From DATBGO01 sp050011895 (GTDB lineage: Bacteria; Actinomycetota; Actinomycetes; Streptosporangiales; Streptosporangiaceae): DNA of 37,748 bases. Location of the stretch: the NCBI GenBank assembly GCA_050011895.1, contig JBEKIF010000043.1:1-37748 (forward strand), in the 5' to 3' direction. This document shows, in pieces, positions 7,739 through 17,500 of the stretch (positions within the stretch are counted from its first letter, which is position 1; every line of letters begins with the position of its first letter). A program made the position numbers and the translations under genes. The notes beneath the pieces are model-generated. The model was given only the letters and a program-made list of their open reading frames with translations, had not been told where the DNA came from and ran no database searches.

Positions 7739-8651
7739 TCAGGCAGCCCGCCTGCCAGCGGCAACACCGGCTTCTACCTGCCGATCTAATGCACCCGCGT
7801 CCCTGTGAGTGCCTGCCGGGCGCTGCGCGTTGGCTGTCCACTTGGCTGTCCGCTATCTCCTCGTGAAGCAATCTGTTCGAATGCCCAAAGGCCCGCTGCA
7901 CGGCACCCGCCGGGAACGCCGAGCGATGCTCCAGAGGTAAGTAAGAACACCGCCGCCACCGTGATCGGTGATGTCACCGGGCGTACCCCGATCCGTCACC
8001 TGAGACCGCTTCGCCGCGTCTTCAGCGGCACCCGGTCGAGGGTCTCCCCCGCAACTGCAAGACCCCCGGCAGGCGCCGCGCGAGAACGGGGCGCCGCAAA
8101 CGACGCTACGCACATGACCGCGATTACCCAGATCCGCACCGGCACAGCGAAGGCCCGGCGACCAAGATCATCCACGCAGCGCCGCCAGCGCCGGAAGCCG
8201 CGGTCCTCCGGTTGCTCTCGCTCAGCGGTAGCTCGGCCGGGCCGGCAGGACACCGTGGCCGACGCGACCCGGCGAGAACCGCCGAATCTTCCATCGCAAG
8301 CCAGCGCACAGCTCACGAGGACGCAACGTTACGAAACCGCCGACTGTCCAAACGCTGAGCCCGTCCCTCCCTGCCGATTACGCGCGCTCATCGGAGTGGA
8401 CTTCACGGCAAGCTGGTGGCGCGCAGATTACCCTGATTTGTGTAAGTCCGGGTGTTGCGGAGCCGGCATCGCTTCGGGGTATTTCCTGGCGCGGACAGCG
8501 CTGGTGCGGCCAGGGGCGTGATCGCGTGCTTTGCCGGCGTAATCGGCTAACATCTGCGGAAGCGCGACTGGCACGTCACGCTGTCCGTGGCGCTGCTCGT
8601 TGCCGCCGTTGCCGCTCTCGTACTCCGTACGGTGACCACTGGTACCGGCGG
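7739..8651. other. About 900 bases with no recognised gene
   Basis: No frame matches a family that I know. Noted only: two TTGGCTGTCC repeats at 7830 and 7842; short hairpins near 7960-7985 (CACCG-TGAT-CGGTG overlapping CGGTGA-TG-TCACCG), which could terminate transcription; and a plus-frame hydrophobic stretch at about 8565-8640 (WHVTLSVALLVAAVAALVL) that may be a relic of a membrane protein. Confidence 0.35.
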
Positions 8652-9767
8652 TCAGGCAGGCGCGCGTTCTGCTGGGTCGAGAGGGCGGCCGACCTCGGCC
8701 AGGATCCGCTGGCTCATCGCCAGCGTCATCCCGAAGGTGAGCCATTGAGCGGGGTCGTTGCCCCATCGTTGTTGTACCCGGGCGAGCGCGCCGTCGAGGG
8801 TGTCGTCTGCGGCGTGAATCGCCTTGGCCAGAAGCCGGCGGTCGGCTGGCGTGTCGGCCGAGGCCGCCCACGCGGTGTAGGCCTCTGTGGCCGATGCCGT
8901 CTTCGCGAGCATCGCGCTGAGAGCCGGCATCGGACGGGCATTGCCCGATCCGTCTGCCAGTGCCCGGGCCATCGACCGGGTGTAGATGGCGATCCGCTCG
9001 CCCGAACGGAGCGCCTCGTCCGCCCGGCCGAGCGCCGCTCGTTCCCGGCGGGCCCGGGCGTTCCACCGGGTGCTCAGCCGGAACCCCTCGTGTTCGCGGC
9101 GAGCCGTTGCGATGGTGTCGATCAGCGCGATCGCGTCCAGGCGCCATGAGTCGGCTTGCCCGGGGGTCCACGTCGACCCGATGCCCGTGCTGACAGCACG
9201 CAGGATCTCCGTACAACGATGCAGCGGCGCCAGCGCCTGCGACATGACGGCGTCGGGCGCAGGCGCGGACGGGCTCAGCAGAACGGCGATCACGGCGACT
9301 CCCGCGCCGATCAAGGTGTCGACGATACGCTCGCCCGCGTAACCGGGCGTGACCTGCCCGACTAGGAACACGAGCAATGCGCTGATGGGTACCTGCACCA
9401 CGCCCGGCGGGCCCAGGCGAGCCGTCCAGCCCAGCAGCAGGCCCGCGAAGATGATGATGCCGATGCTCCAGCCGCTCGGGGCTAGGACGCGGCTCACCGC
9501 CAGCGCGGCAGCGACCCCTACCACCACCCCGACGACGCGCTGGAAGGCCCGCGAGAGGGAATCGTATACGGTCGGCTGGACGATCAGGAGCACAGCAAGC
9601 GGCGCGAAGTACGGCCGGCTGTGAGGATCGGACGCCACGGCCGCCACCCAGGCGAGGCCGGCGGCGATCGCCGTCTTGGCCGCCAGGAACACCTGGCTGC
9701 GGGTGACGAGCCCCGGCCAGGCCATGCCGGGCTGCAAGGACACGAGTGAGCGGCGCCACCTGCTCAT
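8652..9767 (-). CDS. FUSC-family (aromatic-acid-exporter-like) integral membrane protein
   Basis: 371 residues. The N-terminal half has a run of membrane helices (QVFLAAKTAIAAGLAWVAAV, PYFAPLAVLLIVQPTVYDSL, VVGVVVGVAAALAV, IGIIIFAGLLLGW, ALLVFLVGQVTPGYAGERIV, LIGAGVAVIAVLL). It carries the conserved PTVYDSLSRAFQRVVGVVVG signature of FUSC/YccC proteins, seen in efflux pumps for aromatic acids. The C-terminal half (about residues 185-371) is soluble and helical. The start is ATG at 9767; no clear Shine-Dalgarno sequence is seen, so a leaderless message is possible. The gene stands alone. Substrate unknown. Confidence 0.85.
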   Translation of the reverse strand: MSRWRRSLVSLQPGMAWPGLVTRSQVFLAAKTAIAAGLAWVAAVASDPHSRPYFAPLAVLLIVQPTVYDSLSRAFQRVVGVVVGVAAALAVSRVLAPSGWSIGIIIFAGLLLGWTARLGPPGVVQVPISALLVFLVGQVTPGYAGERIVDTLIGAGVAVIAVLLSPSAPAPDAVMSQALAPLHRCTEILRAVSTGIGSTWTPGQADSWRLDAIALIDTIATARREHEGFRLSTRWNARARRERAALGRADEALRSGERIAIYTRSMARALADGSGNARPMPALSAMLAKTASATEAYTAWAASADTPADRRLLAKAIHAADDTLDGALARVQQRWGNDPAQWLTFGMTLAMSQRILAEVGRPLDPAERAPA

Positions 9768-10163
9768 AGCGCTAGCTTGTCAGGATCCGGCCAGTCCGCC
9801 GAGCGTGCGCCCTCGCCAGGGGCACCTGAACGGCAAGAGCGACGCCGCGCCTTCGGGTGGACGCGACGGATCGAAGCCTCTTTGTGTCAAGAGCCTTTCG
9901 GGGTTTTCTTCGGCGCTGGCGCCGCCCGCACCGGTCCTTGCCCCGCCGAGGCGTCGTAGGGTGATGTCGGGCTTTCGACCAGCGCAAAAGCCGCTGATGA
10001 CCACCCAGCCGCGAGTGCCCAATGGCAGACCGACAATCCAGCCCACCTGCGCATCCCCTGTCACCCGGTCGGTGAACGAGGCGTTCTTCGGCCGTGAGCC
10101 GTCAGACGGCGCGCGCCAGCGACGGCAGGTAAGACCCGTCGGCATTGCAGGCACTAACCGTGC
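9768..10163. other. Intergenic, no recognised gene
   Basis: A minus-frame segment at about 9960-10090 reads TDRVTGDAQVGWIVGLPLGT, which looks protein-like, but I cannot assign it or find a start. Otherwise nothing. Confidence 0.3.
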
Positions 10164-10662
10164 ATGACTGAGATGACACTGCTGCATCCCGGCGACCGGT
10201 TGCCCGCCCTCGCCGTCGCGCTGCCCGGCCAGGGCACCCTGCAGCTGCCCGGCGCGCTGGCCGGCCACTACGGCGTGATCCTGCTCTACCGCGGATCCTG
10301 GTGCCCCTATTGCAACGCCCAGCTGCGCGCGTTTCCAGCGCGCCCACGACGGCCTCGCCAGCGCCGGCGCGCAGGTTGTCGCGCTGTCGGCCGACGATGA
10401 GGCCGCCACCCAGGCCCTCGTCGCCAGGCACGGCCTGCAGTTCCCGGTCGGCCACAGCGCCGACGCCCGCGCCGTCGCCGCGGCCACCGGCGCGTTCGTC
10501 AACAACGACCCGCTGTACCTGCAGTCCACCGGGTTCGTGCTCGACCCGGCCGGGCGGGTCATCGTCAGCGTGTACTCCAGCGGCGCCATCGGCCGGCTCG
10601 TTCCCGATGACGTCATCGGCATGGTCCGCTACATCCGGGAGCACGCCACCGCGGGCGCCTGA
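10164..10662 (+). pseudogene. AhpC/TSA-family peroxiredoxin, interrupted by a single-base insertion
   Basis: The N-terminal part reads MTEMTLLHPGDRLPALAVAL, then GVILLYRGSWCPYCNAQLRA, the thioredoxin-fold active site with a CxxC cysteine pair. After GCG at 10329-10331 the run TTT should be TT. With one T removed the protein continues in the next frame as FQRAHDGLASAGAQVVALSA, DDEAATQALVARHGLQFPVG, PLYLQSTGFVLDPAGRVIVS to the TGA at 10660-10662, a full-length 165-residue peroxiredoxin. As sequenced, the first frame ends at 10400. The two halves are otherwise pristine, so this is either a very recent mutation or a sequencing error. It would reduce peroxides in the cytoplasm. Confidence 0.85.
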
Positions 10663-10890
10663 CGGCGGCCGCGGAAGCCGGGCTCGCCGACTGGCGGCGC
10701 CGGGTGATCGGGCTCTGCGCCGCCGTACGCGCACACGACGACCCCGAGCGCGCGCTCACGCCCTCCGGCGCTCGGTCCGGGACGCGCTGTTCTGGGCTCG
10801 AAGCCCGCTGCCGTCAGGCGATCCGCCGCGCGGGGCAGGTGTGCCGTACTGGGCCCACGACCCCGCCCTGCGACCAGCTCGCACCTCGTC
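10663..10890 (+). pseudogene. DUF1684-like protein, N-terminal remnant with frameshift
   Basis: Directly after the peroxiredoxin, one frame gives LADWRRRVIGLCAAVRAHDD and another gives HALRRSVRDALFWARSPLPS ... GVPYWAHDPALR. Together these match the start of DUF1684 proteins (DWRxxVxxLYAxVR..., ALWRxxRDELFxxHPQSPL..., YDPALRF). A frame change lies near 10755. Beyond about 10890 the match fades in all frames, and 10891-11142 holds nothing else recognised. Confidence 0.5.
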
Positions 10891-11142
10891 TTTCGCCCGC
10901 GCAGGCCGCGGACCCGATGTCCTGGGAGCGCCTGATGTCCCCGGCGCAGCAGCACTGCCTCTGCTCGGTCGCCACGCCAGGAAACGTCGAGCATACGATC
11001 ACCGTTCGACAGGGCTGCGCTCCCGGGCGCTGCGTGTGCCGCCACGGTAAGCCGCGGGCCGGCCGAACCACCGTGCCCGGGAACACACTCACAACCCTGA
11101 CAGCCACGCCACGAGCCACCCGGATGCACAAAGGAGCGTTCC

Positions 11143-11919
11143 ATGAACGATTACCCGGCGATGATCGCCCAGGTCAACCACGTCGAGCCGGTCCCGCGGC
11201 GAGTCCGCGCCTGGCTCGCCGGCGAGACCGTTTTCGATACCACCCGCGCCCTGTACGTATGGGAATGGCCGAACTACCCGCAGTACCACATTCCCCTGGC
11301 CGACGTGCGCCCCGGCCTGCTAGTCCCGGAGGATCACAGTCAGCACACCGCCCGCGGCGTCGTTGACCTGCACGGATTGCGCGTCGGCGATACGCACCGG
11401 CCGCGGGCCGCCAAGGTCCTCCGTGATTCGCCCGTTGACGGGCTCAGCGGCACCGTGCGCTTCGAGTGGGCCGCCATGGACGCCTGGCTCGAGGAGGACG
11501 AGCGGGTCTTCGTGCACCCCCGCAACCCCTACGTCCGGGTCGACGCCCTGCGGTCCACGCGAACGGTGCGCGTCGAACTCGACGGGACGGTGCTGGCTGA
11601 ATCATCATCTCCGGTCATGGTGTTCGAGACCGGGCTGCCGACCCGCTACTACCTCAACCGCACCGAGACCAACTTCGAGCATCTGATCCCCGGCGGCACC
11701 GTCACCGAGTGCCCCTATAAGGGCACCACCAGCGGCTACTGGTCTGTCCAGGCCGGCGGCAGCGTCCACCCAGACCTCGCCTGGTCCTACGACTTCCCCA
11801 CCCGCCAGCTGCAGCCCATCGCCGGCCTCATCGCCTTCTACAACGAAAAGGTAGACATCTTTCTCGACGGCCAGCAGCTGGAGCGCCCGAAGACCCACTT
11901 CTTCCCGTCCGCCGACTGA
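11143..11919 (+). CDS. DUF427 (two-domain) protein
   Basis: 258 residues, with AAGGAG nine bases before the ATG. Two tandem DUF427 domains are visible. Domain one is around residues 20-75 (VRAWLAGETVFDTTRALYVW ... YPQYHIPLADVRPGLL). Domain two is around residues 130-255 (TVRVELDGTVLAESS, GLPTRYYLNRTETNFEHLIP, VTECPYKGTTSGYWSV, AWSYDFPTRQLQPIAGLIAF, EKVDIFLDGQQL). DUF427 is a small beta-tent fold common in actinobacteria; the biochemical role is unknown to me. The two-domain form is common and this copy appears intact. It follows decayed genes and precedes the DUF2254 remnant, so no operon is evident. Confidence 0.9.
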   Translation: MNDYPAMIAQVNHVEPVPRRVRAWLAGETVFDTTRALYVWEWPNYPQYHIPLADVRPGLLVPEDHSQHTARGVVDLHGLRVGDTHRPRAAKVLRDSPVDGLSGTVRFEWAAMDAWLEEDERVFVHPRNPYVRVDALRSTRTVRVELDGTVLAESSSPVMVFETGLPTRYYLNRTETNFEHLIPGGTVTECPYKGTTSGYWSVQAGGSVHPDLAWSYDFPTRQLQPIAGLIAFYNEKVDIFLDGQQLERPKTHFFPSAD

Positions 11920-12135
11920 ACCGAACTCCGCCCACTCAGCCCAATGTGTACCGGCAGCTGCAGAGCGTGTCGGGGTTGTACGGGGCCTTGCGCGCCCGCG
12001 GCGCAATGCCACGGTCAAACCGCTCGGCAATTTCCGCAGCGTGGCGATCGACGCCGGTCGCGGCGCAGAGGGCTCGGGCGCCCGCTCGGCCGCGCAGGCG
12101 CTCGAAGAAATGGACGGGCCCGGCGGCGACGTCGC

Positions 12136-12884
12136 GGCGGCGCGCAGCGGCTACCTGCAGTACACCCAGCGCCGGCTGCTGGTTCCGGCTGGCGTCCGAG
12201 CTCGACGTGGTGATTCATGTGCGCTACCGGCCCGGCCGCTTCCTGGTGCAGGGCCACGCCTACGCCACGGTGTGGCCGGCCGAGGCCGCCGTGGGGGTGG
12301 CGCGGGAAACTGGCCCGCGCACATGTCACCGGACCGTACCGGACCCTCGCCCAGGATGTCTCCTTCGGCGTCGACCAGAGCTGGTCGAGATCGCGATCCG
12401 CGCGCTGTCCCCGGCGGTCAACGACACCTTCACGGCGCTCACCTGCATCCACTGGATCGGCGACAGCCTGTGCAAGGTAACCGGCCAGTGGCACCTCATC
12501 CGTGTCTACCCGGACGGCGACGGGGCGGTGCAGCTGGTCGCCGCCGAGGCCACCTACGAGCGGCTGGTCCAGCGGGCGTTCGAGAAGATCCGGCAGGCCG
12601 GCCGGGGCATGCCGGCGGTGATGATCCGCCAGCTCGATACTCTCGCCAAGATCATGGAACGGGCCACGGCGGCGAAGGACCGCCAGCTGCTGCTCGACCA
12701 GGCCGCGATGATCGACCGGCTCAGCCTGTCCTCGGTGGAGGAGGAATCCGACCGGGCTGACATCGACCGCGCCTACCAGTCCGTGCTCCGCGTCCACGCT
12801 GCGCTCCCCGAGTCGCAGGTAGCGCCGCGCGGCGGCGGACGCGGAGCACCGGCAGCTCAGGCCTCGCAACACTGGAACAGGTAG
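12136..12884 (+). pseudogene. DUF2254 membrane protein, C-terminal remnant with frameshifts
   Basis: Three frames are needed to read it: SGYLQYTQRRLLV (about 12146-12185), RLASELDVVIHVRYRPGRFL and GHAYATVWPAEAAVGVAR, KLARAHVTGPYRTLAQDVSF, then LVEIAIRALSPAVNDTFTAL followed by the rest of the domain to the stop at 12884. The ALSPxxNDxFTAxxCIxxLG motif is diagnostic of DUF2254. The N-terminal membrane helices are absent. At least three single-base shifts prevent expression. The stretch 11920-12135 has no assignable gene. Confidence 0.75.
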
Positions 12885-12935
12885 GGGGCCGCGGGCACCT
12901 GGATCGGATTGATCCTGGGCGGCGCGCTCACCCAG

Positions 12936-13260
12936 TACGCGGCGCCTGCGCAACTGTCGCGCGTGAGCCTCGGCGGCCTTGACCGCTACGGAAGCTACTA
13001 CGAACAGCGCATGCACGTCCGCCGCCAGGCCCGCAACCACGTCCTGGGCCTGCAACGCCTCGGCTATAAGGTCACCCTCCATAGCCCCCGACACCGTCCC
13101 GAGACCCGATGCCGACCAGCCTGGTCCCTCACCGCCATCAAACAGGGCGGCGGAGACAACGCCTCCGCCGAGGCCGCCGACGTCCTCGCGCCTGGCGTCC
13201 GTGCCATCTTCCGCGCCATGGCCCAACGTCAGCGCTGCCAGTTAGAGAATGCTCACCTGA
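12936..13260 (+). other. Possible transposase-like fragment, otherwise empty gap to 13392
   Basis: One frame reads RYGSYYEQRMHVRRQARNHV then LGLQRLGYKVTLHSP. This resembles the basic C-terminal tail (arginine-rich helix followed by LGYxVTL) that I associate with some transposases, but I cannot name the family. Beyond it, up to the lipoprotein start at 13393, nothing is recognised. Confidence 0.3.
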
Positions 13261-13392
13261 GTGATCGACCTCCGCCGCCGCCATTTTGCGCGAACGATCT
13301 CACTATCACGGCCAGTCCTACGGCAAAACCATGCCATGATCGACCATCTCACCAACGCAAATCGTTCGATGCAGTGTTCGGAGGGCAGTTGT

Positions 13393-14007
13393 ATGCAGAG
13401 CGATATCGCATCGAACGTGCTTGCGCGTGAAGCATCTCGCACGTCACGCGCCAGATTGCTCCGCTTGGCGCTGGCGGCGTTTTTCTTGGTGACGGCGTTG
13501 ACCGCGTGCGGAGGTTCGAGCACGAGCACCAGCTCACCGGCGGCCGTCGCCACCGCCACCACCCCATCGGCCACCGCCGCGCCAGTCTCGACCTCCGCGG
13601 CGGCCCCGGGGGCGCCCGGGTGCCCCACTGCCGCCACGATCGGATCCGCGTTGGGGATCACCCTCCCGGCACCCACCGTTGTCGATGGCGGAGGAGGATC
13701 GCCACTTCCGGTCGGCGCGACGGGCGTGGCGTGCGAGTACCGGGGCCAGTCTTTGAATGTGATCATCGAGCTGATCAGGAACATCAGTCCGTCTTACATC
13801 GCGAAGTTCAGCACCAAGTTCCCGGTTACGTTCACGAGCGTGTCCGGGGTGGGAGATCAGGCTCGTTCCTTTTCGGTCTCTCTCGGCGGTGGGAAGGACA
13901 ACGAGGGCGTCGTAGCGACGAAGGGATCGACTCTCGTGGATATCGTCGCCACTGCCACTCCGGCATCGCTGAGTCAGCTCGAATCCTTGGTCGGCCAGCT
14001 TCTGTAA
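13393..14007 (+). CDS. Small secreted lipoprotein
   Basis: The start is ATG at 13393, with GGAGGG seven bases upstream; 204 residues. After a basic N-terminus and hydrophobic core (LLRLALAAFFLVTALTACGG) comes a lipobox LTAC, with the modified Cys at about residue 38. A Ser/Thr/Ala-rich linker (about 39-75) follows. A domain with two Cys (PGCPTAATIGSALGI, GVACEYRG) and strands (LNVIIELIRN, FTSVSGVGDQARSFSVSLGG, TLVDIVATATPASLSQLESL) completes it. This resembles DUF3558-type actinobacterial lipoproteins in layout, but the match is only general. It is anchored on the outer face of the membrane. Transposon remnants lie on both sides; function unknown. Confidence 0.8.
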   Translation: MQSDIASNVLAREASRTSRARLLRLALAAFFLVTALTACGGSSTSTSSPAAVATATTPSATAAPVSTSAAAPGAPGCPTAATIGSALGITLPAPTVVDGGGGSPLPVGATGVACEYRGQSLNVIIELIRNISPSYIAKFSTKFPVTFTSVSGVGDQARSFSVSLGGGKDNEGVVATKGSTLVDIVATATPASLSQLESLVGQLL

Positions 14008-14034
14008 CGTTGCGCTGCTTGTGCCCGACCCCTT

Positions 14035-14284
14035 GTGTTATCGGACCCAATCTTCGGAGAACGGCACCTGCGGAGGGTCCTAGCCGAGTACCAGATGCAC
14101 TACAACGCTGCACGCCCTTCTCCAGGGGTCCCCAGCCTGTCGCATGACACCAGGGCATCGCCCAGCGCATCCCCGGCAGTGAAGACCACGCTCCCCGCAT
14201 CGCCGCAGAAGACCTCGGCGCCCAGCGGATCCGACGAAAACTGTCGTGAGCGGCCTGATCAACGAGTACATGCAAGCCGCCTGA
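14035..14284 (+). mobile_element. C-terminal remnant of an rve-type (IS481/IS3-like) transposase
   Basis: One frame reads FGERHLRRVLAEYQMHYNAA RP, the well known end of the integrase core (ERHLRRVLxEYxxHYNxxRPH). After a frameshift another frame ends RRKTVVSGLINEYMQAA followed by TGA at 14282-14284, the typical GGLINEYxxAA terminus. The catalytic N-terminal part is absent. A fragment of the opposite (N-terminal) end of an element of this type occurs at 37076. 14285-14546 holds no gene. Confidence 0.75.
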
Positions 14285-14546
14285 CATCGCGAGAAAAGCG
14301 AAGGCCATCAGACCCGAGTCCTATTTTCAAGCGGCACAACATCCGCATGGGTCAGCTGGAGGCAATCAGATCTCCCTGGCGCTCTGGCTTCCAGGCAGAT
14401 AACTCACCGGTGAACCAACTGGACCATGCCGGGCGATACAGATCAGGTTTATCTGAGCGTCGAAGTCTTGCCGCAGGCCCTGCAGCTTAGTAGGCCACGG
14501 GTACGCAGGATTGGCAAGCGCGACCTTGTGGGCGGAGACTCCACGT

Positions 14547-17500
14547 ATGACAGGCGAACGCAGTGCGGATGTGGCGGCCGCTTCCGGCATGCTGCATGTG
14601 GCGCTGCTGGGCGGCTTCAGCGTTCGTGTCGGAAGCCGCTCGGTTCCTGGCTCGTGGCGGCTGCGCAAGTCCAAGACGCTGGTTAAGCTGCTGGCTCTCG
14701 CCGGCGGCCACCGGGCTCACCGTGATGTGCTTGCCGGGGTGCTGTGGCCCGGGCTGGACCCTGCCGCTGCGGCGAACAATCTGCATCAGGTTCTGCATGC
14801 GGCGCGGCGGGCGCTGGCATCGGATGGTTCGCCTTCAGCCGACGCGCTGTGCCTGCGGGACGACATGGTGATCTTGTGGCCCGACGGTGACCTCATCGTC
14901 GATGCGGACGTGTTCGCGGCGGCGGCGCAGCGAGCGCTGCGTTCGGGTGCTGTGGAGGATTATGGGGCGGCCCTGAAGCTCTACGCCGGTGAGCTTTTGC
15001 CGGAGGACCGCTACGCCGATTGGGCGCCACCTCATCGTGAACGGCTGGCGGCTTTGCATGAGGCGCTGGCGGCTGGGCTGGCCCGTGCCCTGCTGGAACG
15101 CCGAAGCCCGGAAGACGCGGTCGCTCTGCTTGAGCCTTTGGTCGCAGACCGCCCGCACGATGAACCGCTGCACCGGGTGCTCATGGAGGCGCTGGACCGG
15201 GCCGGGCGCCGGTGGGATGCGCTCGACGTCTACGAGCGCCTGTGCCGGGTGCTGGACGAGGAGTATGCGGCGGCTCCGGAGGCGGCGACGCGGAGTCTTT
15301 ACCGGCGGATTCTGTCTGGGCAGAGTTCTGCTGGCCCGGCAGTGGTCTGCAATCTCCCGGCTGCGGTGACTAGCTTCATCGGGCGCCGGCGGGAGATCGC
15401 CGAGTTGCTCGCCCTCGCCGACCGCACACGGCTGCTGACATTGAGCGGGCCCGGCGGCGCCGGCAAGACCCGGCTGGCGATCGAGGTCGCGCGGCGGCTG
15501 GCGAACGCCGGCCCGGTCCCCGACGGCGTGTGGCTCGTTGACCTGTCGGGGATCCGGGACGGGCGGCTGATACCGGCGGCTGCCGCGGCATCTCTTGGTC
15601 TGGCGCTGACCGGCGCCCGGCCCACCACGGCCGCCGTTGTGAAGCAGCTTGCCGACCGGAGAATGGTAGTGCTGCTCGACAACTGCGAGCATCTGCTCGG
15701 GGCCTGTGCAGAATTCGCCATGGCGTTGCTTGAGCGCTGTGCCGGCGTGGCTGTGCTGGCCACCAGCCGCGAGCCTCTGCGCCTGCCGGGCGAGGTGGTC
15801 TGGCGGGTCCCGTCCCTCGAGCTGCCGGACCTGCGGCTTCCCGCCGACCCGGCACGACTGGCCCGCCTGGAGTCTGTGCAGCTGTTTCTCGAGCGCGCGG
15901 GAAACGCATCACCAGCGTTCCGGCTCGACTCTGCGACTGCCCTGCCGGTCGCACGCATCTGTCTGCGCCTCGACGGCATGCCGCTGGCGCTTGAGCTGGC
16001 CGCTTCCAGGATTGCGCATCTGGCGGCCGCGGAGCTGGCTGCCCGGCTGGATGACGCGCTGGCCACGCTGGCTGGGCGGATCCATGGCGTGCCGGACCGG
16101 CAGGCTACGTTGGCGGCGACGCTGGATTGGAGCCATGACCTGCTGGCCGATGATGAGCGTGCGGTGCTTCGCCGGCTGTCGGTATTCGCTGGAGGGCTCG
16201 CCCTCGACGCGGCTGAGCAGGTGTGTGCGGGTGGGTTGTCCGAACCGGTCGCCGTGGTGGTGTCACGGCTGGTGGACAAGTCTCTGGTTACCGTGGAGAC
16301 GGGCGGCGACCGGGCCCGTTTCCGGCTGCTTGAGGTCATCCGGCAGTACGCGGCCGGCTGTCTTGCCTCGTCGGGGGAGCTGGCCTGCCACCAGCGCCGG
16401 CATGCCCTGTGGTACGCCAGCCGGGCGGAGTCTCTTGACCTTGACCTTGGCGGTGGCGTGGTTGGTGAGCCGAGCCCGTGGTTCGCGGCCGAAGGCGGCA
16501 ACCTGCGGGCAGCACTGTCGACGTCATTGCGTGAGATGCCAGACCGTGCGCTCGTGATGGCGGTTGCGATGTGGCGCTCGTGGATGGCGCGCGGGCTTCA
16601 CGCCGAGGGACTGCGATGGCTGGCTCAAGCGCTGGAAGCCTGCCCAGCGCCATCGGCGCTGCGGGCCCGGGGGCTATTCGCGACCGCCGTGTTGGAGGTC
16701 CGGCTGGGCCGGCCGTGGCGTGGCCCCGCCATCGGCGCCGAGATCGCGGCCCTCGGGCGCGACCTCGGCGATCCCGGCTCGATGGCCGAGTCGCTTCACC
16801 AGCAGTCGTTGCTCGCCTGGATGGCAGGCGAGTGGGATGACGCGGTCCGGCTCGCCAGCGAGGCGGACACCGCGGCCCGCGGCACTGCCAGCGTGCGGGC
16901 TTCGCACGAGCACCTGCGGGCCCTGATGGCGCTATTCCGCGGTGAAACTTCCGCGGCGCAGGCCCTGCTCGACAACTCGCTGAGTGCTCTGGGCCGGGTG
17001 CCACCCGACGCACCGCCCTTCTTTACGGTGTGCACCGTGGGCTGGTCGGTTGATTCCATCGATGACCTGCTGTTTCCCGTCTTCGAGGAGACCATGCTGG
17101 TCGGCCGGCGTGTTGGCGCGGCGCAGAGCCGCGGCTACATCCTCGCCACCCAGGCACTGGCGGCCCTGATGGGCGGACGCTTCGACGAGGCGGGGGCGCT
17201 GCTCGAACGGGCCCTGCGGATGTTCGAATCGCTAGGGGACCGTACGGGCCAGGCACACATCCTGGCGCAACGCGGGCACCTGCTCCGCCGCCGCGGCGAT
17301 CCCGCTGCTGCTAGGGAATGCTTCCGGTCGGCCGCAGACCTGCGGGCGGAAATCCCCGACCAGCGCGGCACCGCCATCGCACTGACCGGCGTCGCGCTCG
17401 CGGAGGCGGCCCTCAGTGACGGCCAGCGGGCGCGCGCGCTCGGTCATGAAGCGTGCCGCATGCTGGACCGGTCTGGAGATCTTCCTGGCCACGCTGGCGC

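Noticed and set aside
7600..7900. Complete tRNA gene at 7692
   Set aside because: The 5' acceptor strand and D-arm cannot be found in the flanking sequence, so only a 3' half is present.
8428..9759. 443-residue open frame opposite the preferred FUSC frame
   Set aside because: Same strand but wrong frame relative to the membrane-helix pattern; Arg/Pro/Gly-rich composition.
12015..13226. 403-residue minus-strand frame
   Set aside because: Antisense to the DUF2254 remnant, whose plus-strand motif (ALSPAVNDTF) is clear.
15299..16501. 400-residue minus-strand frame inside the SARP regulator
   Set aside because: Ser/Arg-rich antisense reading; the plus frame has the P-loop and BTAD.
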